Shown here: in pieces, positions 14,481 to 22,756 of the stretch
Position numbering within the stretch: position 1 is the first letter of the stretch
Layout: the number at the start of each line of letters is the position of its first letter
Assembly: GCA_900551715.1 (NCBI GenBank)
Contig: URXG01000033.1
Coordinates: 1-25,421, forward strand
Source: an uncultured Blautia sp.
Lineage (GTDB): Bacteria; Bacillota; Clostridia; Lachnospirales; Lachnospiraceae
Direction of reading: 5' to 3'
DNA: 25,421 nucleotides
Position numbers and translations under genes: made by a program
Notes under the pieces: model-generated
Told to the model about the DNA's origin: nothing
The model's database searches: none
Seen by the model: the letters and a program-made list of their open reading frames with translations, nothing else

Positions 14481-16073
14481 ATGTATACACTTTTGATCGC
14501 AGATGATGAGCCGTTGATCCGAAATGGTGTCAAAAAGATCATAGACTGGGAATCACTGGGATTTTCAAAAATATTTCTGGCAGAAGATGGACAGGAAGCT
14601 CTGGATATCATAAAAAAGAATCATGTAGACCTTGTACTGACAGATATCGTCATGCCATTTATGGATGGGCTGCAGCTGGCAGAGATCCTTTCCAGAGATT
14701 ATCCACAGATTCATGTAGTAATTCTGACCGGTCATGAAGATTTTGAATATGCACAGAAATCCGTAGGATTCGGTGTCAAGAATTATATACTTAAGCCGAT
14801 TGGAGCAGAAAGCCTTTACAAAAAAATGGTAAAGATCTGTGAGAATCTTCATATAGAAAACAAGCAGAGACAGTATGTTTCTTCTATGAAAAGTCAGCTT
14901 CATCAGAGTCTTCCGGCACTTCAGGAACAGACTCTCAGTAAGATCGTCTGTTCAGAGGGAAGAGACCTGAAACTGTATCTGCAGCGTGCAAAGAGCATGA
15001 ATCTTGACCTGGGAACCGGACCTTTTGAAATCGGTATCATGGATATTGAACTGGAAGATATTCCGGCAGAAGACTATGATCTGTATCTCTTTGCTGCACG
15101 AAATATAGCCAGAGAATGTCTGGGGGATAAACATTATCTATTTGAAGATGGAAGAGACAGAATTGTGATTCTGTTTAAATGTGATACTCTTTCCGACGAG
15201 TCTCACGAGATTGTATACGAACTTCTCTGTATTGTGCAGAAATCTATTTATAATACGATCAAATTAAAGACAACCTGTGGCGCAGGTACTACAGCCCGGA
15301 ATGCAGAAGAACTGAATGAAGCTTACCGAAATGCCAAAAAAGCACTGGAATGCAAATATTCTCTGGGAAGTAACAATGTTTATGATGTAAAGGATCTGAA
15401 CTATCTGGAAAAATCTTTCTATTATCCGGAAAACGAAATGCACAGTCTGGTAAAGAGCATCAAGATCGGAAATACAGACGAGATCCGCAAGTCCATCAGT
15501 TCTGCATTTCATACAGATGGCAGAGGCAGATCTCTTTCCGGAAAAAATATCAAAATGATCTATATAGAGATTGTTACCTCTCTTCTGAAAGAGCTTTCTT
15601 CCTTGAAAGAAGTTTCTGAGAAAATCTGGAACAGGGGATTTATTCTCTATCAGGAATTTGACCGATACAGTTCCGCAAAAGAAATGGAAGATGCACTGAT
15701 TCGTTTTTCCTGTGAAATCTGTAATGAAATGGATTCTGTCCAGACCAACAGCGGAAAGCAGGTTATTGACAGTGTGAAAGGATATGTAACAGCCAATTTC
15801 AAAGATCCGGACCTGTCTCTTACCTCAGCAGCAGAACATGCATCTGTAAGTACAGGTTACTTAAGTGGTCTTTTCAAAAAAGAAACAGGTACTAATTTTG
15901 TTAAGTATCTGACTGATGTACGAATGGAAAAATCTATTCAGCTTCTCCGTACCACAGATATGAAAACTTATGAGATTGCATTTGAAACAGGCTTTTCCAA
16001 TCCACATTACTTCAGTGTGGCTTTTAAGAAATATACAGGAATGTCTCCCTCAGAATTCCGGGCAAAGGAGTAA
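14481..16073 (+). CDS. YesN-type response regulator with AraC DNA-binding domain
   Basis: This 530-residue cytoplasmic transcription factor starts with a receiver domain (residues 1-120). The acidic pair D8/D9, the phospho-acceptor D55 in LTDIVMP and K105 in ILKPI are all present. A long middle region (about 150-420) follows, as is usual for YesN proteins. The C-terminal AraC-type double helix-turn-helix (about 430-530) has LTSAAEHASVSTGYLSGLFK and IAFETGFSNPHYFSVAFKK as recognisable segments, given here as LTSAAEHASVS and FSNPHYFSVAFKKYTG. GGGGGT lies just before the ATG. The sensor kinase gene starts 4 bases after the stop. It is the likely activator of the two 21-bp-repeat promoters at 12717 and 18872. 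Confidence 0.93.
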   Translation: MYTLLIADDEPLIRNGVKKIIDWESLGFSKIFLAEDGQEALDIIKKNHVDLVLTDIVMPFMDGLQLAEILSRDYPQIHVVILTGHEDFEYAQKSVGFGVKNYILKPIGAESLYKKMVKICENLHIENKQRQYVSSMKSQLHQSLPALQEQTLSKIVCSEGRDLKLYLQRAKSMNLDLGTGPFEIGIMDIELEDIPAEDYDLYLFAARNIARECLGDKHYLFEDGRDRIVILFKCDTLSDESHEIVYELLCIVQKSIYNTIKLKTTCGAGTTARNAEELNEAYRNAKKALECKYSLGSNNVYDVKDLNYLEKSFYYPENEMHSLVKSIKIGNTDEIRKSISSAFHTDGRGRSLSGKNIKMIYIEIVTSLLKELSSLKEVSEKIWNRGFILYQEFDRYSSAKEMEDALIRFSCEICNEMDSVQTNSGKQVIDSVKGYVTANFKDPDLSLTSAAEHASVSTGYLSGLFKKETGTNFVKYLTDVRMEKSIQLLRTTDMKTYEIAFETGFSNPHYFSVAFKKYTGMSPSEFRAKE

Positions 16074-16076
16074 AAA

Positions 16077-17894
16077 GTGAAAATAGCAAAAACAAGTGGA
16101 CTGAAGAACCGGGCTCTGAAAAAGATGACAGTACTGATCATAGCGGCAATGCTGGTCATAGTGGCGGTGTTTTATAGCGTTTTTCATTTTCGCGCGCTGA
16201 AAGAACAGGGACATAACCAGAGTGAAAACCTTATCAATATGGAAAATTATCTTACCAGCTATCTGGAAGAAGTTGATTCCATAGCCAAAAATGTCAATTA
16301 CAATTATTACCTGCAGAATTATCTGGATACAGCCATAGAAAACGAAGATACTTATACGAACCTTTCTGTTGGAAAAAATATGCGGGCTTATGAGATGAGC
16401 TCGCAGGCATTCAGTGATACCCTTCTTTCCAGACAGGATATTTCTTCTATTATGATATTTGGAAGAAAAAAGATCTTTCTGAACAAATCTATCTACAGTT
16501 ACCGGAATGTAGTAATGGATTATTCAGGGATGGAATGGTATAAAGAAGCACTGGAAAATCCGGATGATATGATCATTACAGGTCCTAATATACATGCTTT
16601 TCTGGATACAGACGATCAGTGTATTTCACTCAGCAGAGAGATTCAGAGTTATGAAGACGGCACATTCAGAGGGGTGATCCTGATCAACCTGAACAGGAAC
16701 AAGATTGCAGAGATCTGTGAATCTTTTCAGGAAAATACAGACAGTCTTTTTGGAATACTTAATGAAGATGGCGAGGTAGTTTATCAAAAAGGAGACTCCG
16801 AAGGCTCACTTTTCAGAAATGAAGAACTGAAAGATCTCAGAGAAGCCATCCGCACCAATACAAAAAGCAGCTTTCGTGTAAATGTTAACGGAAAAGAGTA
16901 CCTGATTACAAAAAGAATTATGGACAATACAGGCTGGTGTCTGGTTAATATGGTGCCCTATTCTCAGATTCTGTCAGATCTGTGGCGTACAACACTGATC
17001 ATGGCACTGGCTATTGTGGGAATTCTGGTGATTACCCTGATCGGTCTTGACCAGATTCTTACAAATGTTATTAAACCGTTGAAGAAACTGGAAAGTCATA
17101 TGAAAAAAGTTAATCTGGAAAATCTCAATGAAAAAGTAGTGATTGATACAGATGATGAGATCAGCCATCTTGCAGGGAAATTTAACAGTATGCTGGAGAG
17201 AATCGAAAACCTGAAAAAGCAGGTGGTGGAAGAGCAGGAGGACAAGCGTAAGTACGAACTTCAGGCTCTGCAGGCGCAGATCAACCCACATTTCCTATAC
17301 AATACACTGGATTCTATTATCTGGATGGCAGAAACCCAGGATACCAATATTGTTCCCATGACAGAGGCGCTGGCGAAGCTATTCCGTATTTCCCTGAATA
17401 AGGGGAATGAAGAGATTCTTCTGAAAAAAGAACTGGAGCATGTGAAAAATTATCTGATCATTCAGAGTATGCGTTATGCAGATAAGTTTACTTATGATAT
17501 TCAGACGGAGGGGCATGTGGAAAACTGTCATGTGATCAAGCTGATCATACAGCCTATTGTGGAAAACTGTATTTATCATGGTATTAAGAAAAAAAGAGGC
17601 AGCGGTCATATCAGTATCAGGGCTTTTCAACAGGAAAAGAATCTTATTATCAAAGTTTCTGATGATGGCTGCGGCATGACAGAGGAAATACGAAGCAAGA
17701 TCCTGTCTGATGAGATAGAACCGGAGAATATCAGCGGTTCCGGTATTGGTGTCCGAAATGTAAATGAACGAATTCAGCTGCGTTTCGGTAAAGAATATGG
17801 CATTTTCTATGAATCAGAAGAAGGAAAAGGAACCACCGTAACCTATGTTCTGCCATACTGTACAGAGGAGGAAAGTTATGATACAAAAAAATAA
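16077..17894 (+). CDS. YesM-type sensor histidine kinase
   Basis: This 605-residue membrane sensor has one transmembrane helix near residues 18-38, an extracytoplasmic sensing domain (about 40-300), a second helix (about 302-325), a HAMP linker and a His_kinase (PF06580) domain. The phospho-acceptor is H405 in QINPHFLYNTLDS. The ATPase domain follows, with PIVENCIYHGIKKK as the N box and SDDGCGM as the G1 box. The start codon is GTG at 16077, with GGAG at 16067-16070 inside the end of the regulator gene, so translation is probably coupled. It overlaps the next gene by 17 bases. The tight overlap suggests that the extracytoplasmic domain reads the state of the adjacent binding protein. Confidence 0.93.
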   Translation: MKIAKTSGLKNRALKKMTVLIIAAMLVIVAVFYSVFHFRALKEQGHNQSENLINMENYLTSYLEEVDSIAKNVNYNYYLQNYLDTAIENEDTYTNLSVGKNMRAYEMSSQAFSDTLLSRQDISSIMIFGRKKIFLNKSIYSYRNVVMDYSGMEWYKEALENPDDMIITGPNIHAFLDTDDQCISLSREIQSYEDGTFRGVILINLNRNKIAEICESFQENTDSLFGILNEDGEVVYQKGDSEGSLFRNEELKDLREAIRTNTKSSFRVNVNGKEYLITKRIMDNTGWCLVNMVPYSQILSDLWRTTLIMALAIVGILVITLIGLDQILTNVIKPLKKLESHMKKVNLENLNEKVVIDTDDEISHLAGKFNSMLERIENLKKQVVEEQEDKRKYELQALQAQINPHFLYNTLDSIIWMAETQDTNIVPMTEALAKLFRISLNKGNEEILLKKELEHVKNYLIIQSMRYADKFTYDIQTEGHVENCHVIKLIIQPIVENCIYHGIKKKRGSGHISIRAFQQEKNLIIKVSDDGCGMTEEIRSKILSDEIEPENISGSGIGVRNVNERIQLRFGKEYGIFYESEEGKGTTVTYVLPYCTEEESYDTKK

Positions 17895-18849
17895 AATTCT
17901 CACAGCTGTTCTGATGGCAGGGATTCTTTCTGTGGTATCTTTAAGTGGAAGCGGTGTGACCAGAGCAGAATCTGTGCAGACCGGTCAGACAGAAAAAAAA
18001 GTCATTGGTGCTTCCTTTGCTTCCGGCGAGGCCAGTTATCAGGAAACCCTGGGAACTCTTCTTGAAGAATGGGCAAAGGCAGACAGTGACCAGTATAGCC
18101 TGGAAATCCAGTATGCAGACTGGAATGTGTCCAAACAGGAAGAGCAGATACAAAATTTTATCAAAGAACGGGCAGATGCCATTATCTTGTGTCCGGTAAA
18201 CGCCAAATCTTTTCTGAATGTTCTGAAAGATGCCAGAAAAGCAGGAATTCCGGTGATCAATCTGAACATGAAATTAGACACAGTATCTACGGAATATATT
18301 TCTACTTATGTAGGAGGCAGTATGTCAGAAGAAGCGGATCTGGCGGGGCAACTGACAGTGGAATGCCTTAATGGAAAAGGTAAGATTGGTATTATAGAAG
18401 GAACTCAGGGAAGTGACCCACAGATATACAGGACCCAGACATTTCTGGAATATATAGCAACCTATCCGGACATAGAAGTGGTGGGGATCGTAGAAGCCAA
18501 CTGGCTGAGAGACAAGGCAGGACTTGCTGCCCTGGACCTTCTTAACAAAGACAAAGATATTGATCTGATCTACTGTCATGACAGCGATATGGCAATGGGT
18601 GTTTATGATATGCTGAAGTCAAAAGGGCTGGAAAAAAAGATTAAAGTTATCGGCATTGGCAGTAATGAGGAATATATTCAGGCTGTACGTGATGGCAGGC
18701 TTTATGGAATTATTACCCAGTCCTCAGATTTTGAGGCAAGTTTTGCCTGGAGTTGTGCAAAAAGAGCAGCAGAAGGACAGAATCTTCGGGCATGGTATAA
18801 GAACCCTGCGCAGATTCTGACTAGGGAAACACTGGAGTCTCAGAAATAA
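17878..18849 (+). CDS. Accessory sugar-binding protein of the two-component operon
   Basis: This 323-residue Peripla_BP_4-type substrate-binding protein is related to ribose- and galactose-binding proteins. The start at 17878 has GAGGAGG at 17865-17871 and gives a good signal peptide (ILTAVLMAGILSVVSLSG, cleavage near TRA|ES). An in-frame ATG at 17845 has no such site. It has no lipobox cysteine, so it should be released or held by partner proteins. The fold markers are KVIGASFA at the start, RADAIILCPVNA, GIPVINLNM, GKIGIIEGTQGS and YCHDSDMAMGVYDML. It overlaps the kinase gene by 17 bases. By analogy with other binding-protein-assisted sensors it probably presents ligand to the kinase rather than to the ABC transporter; this is inference. 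Confidence 0.85.
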   Translation: MIQKNKILTAVLMAGILSVVSLSGSGVTRAESVQTGQTEKKVIGASFASGEASYQETLGTLLEEWAKADSDQYSLEIQYADWNVSKQEEQIQNFIKERADAIILCPVNAKSFLNVLKDARKAGIPVINLNMKLDTVSTEYISTYVGGSMSEEADLAGQLTVECLNGKGKIGIIEGTQGSDPQIYRTQTFLEYIATYPDIEVVGIVEANWLRDKAGLAALDLLNKDKDIDLIYCHDSDMAMGVYDMLKSKGLEKKIKVIGIGSNEEYIQAVRDGRLYGIITQSSDFEASFAWSCAKRAAEGQNLRAWYKNPAQILTRETLESQK

Positions 18850-18871
18850 GGATAAAATTTTTATAACAGAT

Positions 18872-18935
18872 ATGAAAAATAAGACTAAACCGATGAAAAA
18901 ATTGAATTCATATTTTCATCGGTTTTTCTTACAAT
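18872..18935 (+). promoter_or_regulatory. Promoter with 21-bp-period direct repeat, copy 2 (ABC transporter operon)
   Basis: ATGAAAAATAAGAC at 18872 and ATGAAAAAATTGAA at 18893 form a direct repeat with a 21-base period. It abuts TTCATA (18907-18912), with TACAAT (18930-18935) 17 bases further. Layout and sequence match copy 1 at 12717. The binding protein gene starts about 50 bases downstream. Confidence 0.65.
18887..18929 (+). terminator. Terminator-like hairpin overlapping the copy 2 promoter
   Basis: AAACCGATGAAAA (18887-18899) pairs perfectly over 13 bases with TTTTCATCGGTTT (18913-18925), loop of 13 bases, followed by TTCTT. It probably terminates the two-component operon and overlaps both the activator repeat and the -35 box of the ABC operon. 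Confidence 0.75.
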
Positions 18936-18983
18936 AAGTACAACAAATAAAGCACGAAAACTTTAAAAGCGGAGGTAAAAAGG

Positions 18984-19952
18984 ATGAAGAAAAAATTAGT
19001 GAGCTTAGTATTATGTTCAGCAATGGTGCTTGGAATGAGCATGCCGGTTATGGCAGATGACAAGATCACAATCGGATCTGTTATCATGAACAACTCAGGA
19101 GAATGGTTCGCAGAGGTAATGAAAGGACAGGAAGATGCAGCAAAAGATCTTGGTGTAGAGTTCTCAATTGTTTCTTCTGACAACGAAATTTCCAAAGAAT
19201 CTGACAACGTTGCTACATTCCTTGCACAGCAGGTAGATGCGCTTGTTATTTCTCCACTGGCTACAGATGCTTCTATCGCAGCAGTTGAGAGTGCAACAGT
19301 TGATTCAGGAATTCCGGTAGTAACATGGAACACAACCGTTGACACAGATGTAACAAGCCACGTTGGTGTTGTACCTGCAGAACTTGGTGGAAACACAGGT
19401 AAATATGCAGTAGATTACATCAAAGAAAACTTCAAAGACGGATGTAAACTGGCAATCATCGGAGACAGCAACTATGAGATTGGTATTGAAAGATGCAACG
19501 GTTTCAAAGATGCACTGAAAGATCTGATTGATGACGGAACTGTTGAGATCGTAAACGAGCAGGATGCAGAACTTCAGGAAGAAGGAATTGATATTACAGA
19601 GCAGATTCTTACAGCTAATCCGGACGTACAGATGATCTGGTGCTGGAACCAGACTTCTCTTCTGGGATGTGCAGCAGCACTTGAGAATGCAGGAAGAGAT
19701 GATATCGTACTTATGGGAACAGATATGTCTGTGGAACTTGCGAAAGATATGCAGGGAGATACAATCAAGCTTCAGGCTATCACAACACAGATGCCATACG
19801 ACATGGGATATCAGGCTGTAGAAAACGCTGTAAAAGCTGTTAAAGGCGAAGACGTTGAAAAAGAAGTTATGATTCCTACATACACCTACACCAAAGATAA
19901 CATGGATGAAATCCAGACATACATTGACGAGCATCAGGATCTGGTAGGCTGA
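18984..19952 (+). CDS. Ribose-type ABC transporter substrate-binding protein
   Basis: This 322-residue Peripla_BP_4 protein is the extracytoplasmic receptor of the adjacent transporter. The signal peptide ends in PVMA|DD; no lipobox cysteine is in place (the only early Cys, at residue 12 in SLVLCSA, lacks the motif). Fold markers include ITIGSVIMN at the start of the mature chain, QVDALVISPLATD, IPVVTWNT, CKLAIIGDSNYEIG and IWCWNQTSLLGCAAALE. The C terminus has IPTYTYTKDNMDE. GGAGG precedes the ATG. It is the first gene of an operon with the ATPase and permease and is driven by the copy 2 promoter. The ligand is probably a sugar or sugar derivative, but the exact one cannot be read. Confidence 0.92.
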   Translation: MKKKLVSLVLCSAMVLGMSMPVMADDKITIGSVIMNNSGEWFAEVMKGQEDAAKDLGVEFSIVSSDNEISKESDNVATFLAQQVDALVISPLATDASIAAVESATVDSGIPVVTWNTTVDTDVTSHVGVVPAELGGNTGKYAVDYIKENFKDGCKLAIIGDSNYEIGIERCNGFKDALKDLIDDGTVEIVNEQDAELQEEGIDITEQILTANPDVQMIWCWNQTSLLGCAAALENAGRDDIVLMGTDMSVELAKDMQGDTIKLQAITTQMPYDMGYQAVENAVKAVKGEDVEKEVMIPTYTYTKDNMDEIQTYIDEHQDLVG

Positions 19953-19975
19953 TAACAGACATTATAAAGATGTTA

Positions 19976-20001
19976 GGGGGTGTTCCGTCAGGAACACCCT
20001 T
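19976..20001 (+). other. Intercistronic hairpin between binding protein and ATPase genes
   Basis: GGGTGTTCC (19978-19986) pairs perfectly with GGAACACCC (19991-19999) around GTCA, extended by wobbles. Few Ts follow, so it probably stabilises the upstream mRNA or partly terminates, giving more binding protein than ATPase. Confidence 0.7.
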
Positions 20002-20029
20002 ACTTATGAAATATAAGGAGGGAACGTAC

Positions 20030-21535
20030 ATGCCGGATGTTGTACTGAAAGCGGAACATGTGACAAAAAGGTTCGGCGGAATCACTGCCCTGGAGGACGC
20101 GCAACTGGAACTGTATAAGGGTGAAGTACATGCCCTGGTAGGAGCAAACGGAGCAGGTAAGAGTACACTGATCAAAATTATCACAGGAGCTTATTCCAGT
20201 GATGAAGGAGATATTTACCTGGATGGACAGAAAGTAGATATCAAATCCACTTTTGATGCCAGAGCCAAAGGAATCAGTGCTGTATATCAGGAATTTTCTC
20301 TGATCAACACAGTATCTGTAGCAGAAAACATTTATATGGGTAAACTGCTTTATAATAACCTGGGACCAATCCCAAGAGCAGACTGGAAACGAATGAATGA
20401 GGAAACTCAGAAGATTCTGAACAGTCTGGGTGTAAAGAACATTAAACCGGAAACAATCGTAGGAAGACTGAGCGTAGCTCAGAAACAGATGGTAGAAATC
20501 GCCAAGGCACTTTCCAATGATCTGAAAGTTCTGATCATGGATGAACCTACAGCTTCTCTTTCTGATAACGAGATCGAGAACATGTTCAAGATCGTCAAAG
20601 ATTTGAGAGCCAAAGGAATCAGTATTGTCTATGTATCTCACAGACTGGAAGAACTTCCGATCATCTGTGACAGAATCTCTGTATACAGAGACGGACATTA
20701 CATCAAGACTATGAATATTGAGGATGCACCGAAACAGGTCATCATTGAAAATATGGTTGGTAAAAACATGACACAGACTGAGCAGGTCAAAGTTTATACC
20801 GACGAAGTACTTCTGGAAGTTAAGAACTTCAGTTCCGGAAAGAAATTTCAGGATATTAATCTGACGCTTCACAAAGGTGAGATCCTTGGAGTTGCAGGTC
20901 TGGCAGGAGCAGGAAGAACAGAATTCGTAAGAGCTCTTTTTGGTGCAGACCCGAAAGATTCCGGACAGGTATTCATCGAAGGAAAAGAAGTGCATATCCA
21001 TTCACCAAAAGATGCAAAGAAAGCGGGACTTGGCTTCATTACAGAGGACCGAAAAGAAGAAGGTCTGATCCTGAATATGGATCTTCACACCAATATGGGC
21101 ATGGCAATTCTGGATCAGCTGAAAAAGGGAATTGGACTTGACCTGAAACGTGAAAGCGTACTGATGGACGAGTACATCAAATCACTCAGCATCAAATGTC
21201 GTGACTGTAACCAGAAAGCAAAGGCTTTAAGTGGTGGTAACCAGCAGAAAGTAGTTATTGCAAAATGGCTGGCAACCAAACCGAAAGTTCTGATCATGGA
21301 TGAGCCTACACGAGGAATCGATGTAGGATCCAAGAACCAGATTTATGCACTGATCAATGATCTTGCAAAACAGGGAATTGGAATCATCATGATCTCATCA
21401 GAATTACCGGAAGTACTGCAGGTTTCCAATAATATTGTAGTATTTGCAGCCGGAAAGATTACAGGTAGACTTGAAAATAAAGATCTGACACAGGATATTC
21501 TGCTGGACTATGCAACCAGTCAGACAGCTGTATGA
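20030..21535 (+). CDS. Ribose-type ABC transporter ATP-binding protein (RbsA/MglA family)
   Basis: This 501-residue protein has two tandem ABC ATPase domains and energises sugar import at the inner face of the membrane. Domain 1 has Walker A GANGAGKST (K44), signature LSVAQKQ and Walker B VLIMDEPT (D171/E172). Domain 2 has the degenerate Walker A GLAGAGRTE, with Arg in place of Lys as usual in this family, signature LSGGNQQ and Walker B VLIMDEPTRGID (D424/E425). The start at 20030 has AAGGAGGG upstream and gives MPDVVLKAEHVTKRFGG; an in-frame ATG at 19970 would run through the intercistronic hairpin. It follows the binding protein gene and is followed by the permease after 13 bases. Confidence 0.95.
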   Translation: MPDVVLKAEHVTKRFGGITALEDAQLELYKGEVHALVGANGAGKSTLIKIITGAYSSDEGDIYLDGQKVDIKSTFDARAKGISAVYQEFSLINTVSVAENIYMGKLLYNNLGPIPRADWKRMNEETQKILNSLGVKNIKPETIVGRLSVAQKQMVEIAKALSNDLKVLIMDEPTASLSDNEIENMFKIVKDLRAKGISIVYVSHRLEELPIICDRISVYRDGHYIKTMNIEDAPKQVIIENMVGKNMTQTEQVKVYTDEVLLEVKNFSSGKKFQDINLTLHKGEILGVAGLAGAGRTEFVRALFGADPKDSGQVFIEGKEVHIHSPKDAKKAGLGFITEDRKEEGLILNMDLHTNMGMAILDQLKKGIGLDLKRESVLMDEYIKSLSIKCRDCNQKAKALSGGNQQKVVIAKWLATKPKVLIMDEPTRGIDVGSKNQIYALINDLAKQGIGIIMISSELPEVLQVSNNIVVFAAGKITGRLENKDLTQDILLDYATSQTAV

Positions 21536-21548
21536 CGGAGGTAGAAAG

Positions 21549-22499
21549 ATGGAAACAAAATCCTTTGATTTAAAGAAATTTTTAATGAAATATGTAATGT
21601 ATATTTTCCTGGTACTGATGTGTATCATCCTTGCTATTGCAAGTGACAAATTCCTTACAGTAACCAACCTTATGACTATCATCAAACAGATTTCTATTCA
21701 GTCAATCGTTGCGATTGGTATGACAATGATCATCATCAGTGGTAACATCGACCTGAGTGTTGGTTCTCTTGTAGCTCTCTGTTCAGTATCCGGAGCGATG
21801 ATCATGAACAAAGGACTGCCAATGGTAGTTGCAATCATTGCTTCTATTCTGATCGGTGCTTTAGCTGGTTTCATTACCGGTGGTGTTACTGCAAAACTGA
21901 AATTACATTCATTCCTTGTAACTCTGTCACTGATGACTGCATTTCGTGGTCTGGCACAGACAATGACAAACGGACGTCCTGTAGCCGGTCTTCCATCTTC
22001 CTTTGGTAAGATCGCATCTGCAAGCATTGGACCTCTTCCGGTACTTGTCATCTACATGATTGTTCTTTATGCAATCTTTATGTATGTTATGAAGTATACA
22101 GCTTTCGGACGTTCTATCTATGCTGTAGGCAGCAACCAGGAATCTGCAAGACTTTCCGGTATCAATATCGAAATGGTAAAAACAATGGTATTCGTACTCA
22201 GTGGAGCTCTCTGCGGTGTTGCAGGTGTTCTCCTTACTGCAAAGGTTCGTTCCGGTGACCCGACCTGTGCAAACGGATGGGAAATGGATACAATCGCCGG
22301 TGCAATCATCGGTGGAACGGACATGATGGGTGGCGAAGGTAAACTTGGCGGAACTATCATCGGTCTTCTTTTTGTAGGTATCCTTGCAAATGGTATGGTA
22401 CTTCTTGGAGTAAGTGCTTACATGCAGAGCGTTATCAAAGGTCTTGTAATTTTCATGGCTGTTATTATCAACAGTATCCAGAAAAAGAGCCAGGCATAA
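21549..22499 (+). CDS. Ribose-type ABC transporter permease (RbsC family)
   Basis: This 316-residue polytopic membrane protein (BPD_transp_2 family) has about eight to ten hydrophobic segments. Family motifs include IAIGMTMIIISGNIDLSVG, seen as AIGMTMIIISGNIDLSVG, TGGVTAKLKLHSFLVTL and AVGSNQESARLSGI. GWEMDTIAGAIIGGTDMMGG, given here as DTIAGAIIGGTDMMGGEG, is the coupling-region glycine-rich segment. The start at 21549 has GGAGGT at 21537-21542; an in-frame ATG at 21510 overlaps the ATPase gene and adds a poor N terminus. It presumably forms a homodimer pore with the ATPase. It is the last gene of the operon, before a strong terminator. Confidence 0.95.
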   Translation: METKSFDLKKFLMKYVMYIFLVLMCIILAIASDKFLTVTNLMTIIKQISIQSIVAIGMTMIIISGNIDLSVGSLVALCSVSGAMIMNKGLPMVVAIIASILIGALAGFITGGVTAKLKLHSFLVTLSLMTAFRGLAQTMTNGRPVAGLPSSFGKIASASIGPLPVLVIYMIVLYAIFMYVMKYTAFGRSIYAVGSNQESARLSGINIEMVKTMVFVLSGALCGVAGVLLTAKVRSGDPTCANGWEMDTIAGAIIGGTDMMGGEGKLGGTIIGLLFVGILANGMVLLGVSAYMQSVIKGLVIFMAVIINSIQKKSQA

Positions 22500-22520
22500 T
22501 AATACATAGTGATCAAAAAT

Positions 22521-22562
22521 ACTGCCAGATTACAGTTTCGACTGTGCCCTGGCAGTTTTTAT
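22521..22562 (+). terminator. Rho-independent terminator after the ABC operon
   Basis: ACTGCCAG (22521-22528) pairs with CTGGCAGT (22549-22556), with an inner ACAG/CTGT stem, followed by TTTTT. An (AT)n run follows at about 22560-22573. Confidence 0.9.
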
Positions 22563-22606
22563 ATATATATATATTGTAAACAGGAATATCTGGAAAAGAT
22601 TCCTAC

Positions 22607-22635
22607 TTGATTAATTAAGAAAAAAATGGTAAGAT
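22607..22635 (+). promoter_or_regulatory. Promoter of the FMN_bind/4Fe-4S/ApbE operon
   Basis: TTGATT (22607-22612) and TAAGAT (22630-22635) are 17 bases apart. The 8-base palindrome ACTCGAGT (22643-22650) lies at the expected start of transcription and could be an operator half-site pair. The predicted leader is about 115 bases. Confidence 0.55.
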
Positions 22636-22662
22636 ACAACTGACTCGAGTTAGATATAGATG

Positions 22663-22705
22663 AACGCGTTTGCTGTCGAAAGATGGCAAATGCGTTTGTG
22701 TTGTT
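22663..22705 (+). terminator. Leader hairpin, possible attenuator of the FMN_bind operon
   Basis: AACGCGTTTGC (22663-22673) pairs with GCAAATGCGTT (22685-22695), eleven pairs including one wobble, followed by TGTGTTGTTT. It lies between the predicted promoter and the first gene, so it may attenuate transcription or end a short leader RNA. Confidence 0.5.
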
Positions 22706-22756
22706 TAAATGACTATGAGTTAAAAATTCATTCATTGCAAAAGGAGCAAAAGATAA

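Noticed and set aside
19970..20029. A longer N terminus for the ABC ATPase from 19970.
   Set aside because: It would translate through the intercistronic hairpin; AAGGAGGG is correctly placed for the ATG at 20030.
20000..21001. A 333-codon open frame on the minus strand.
   Set aside because: It lies entirely opposite the ABC ATPase gene, whose motifs are intact; the composition is Phe/Ser/Cys-rich as expected for an antisense frame.
22642..22756. FMN riboswitch upstream of the flavin operon.
   Set aside because: The leader is too short and shows no recognisable conserved core; only a simple hairpin is visible.
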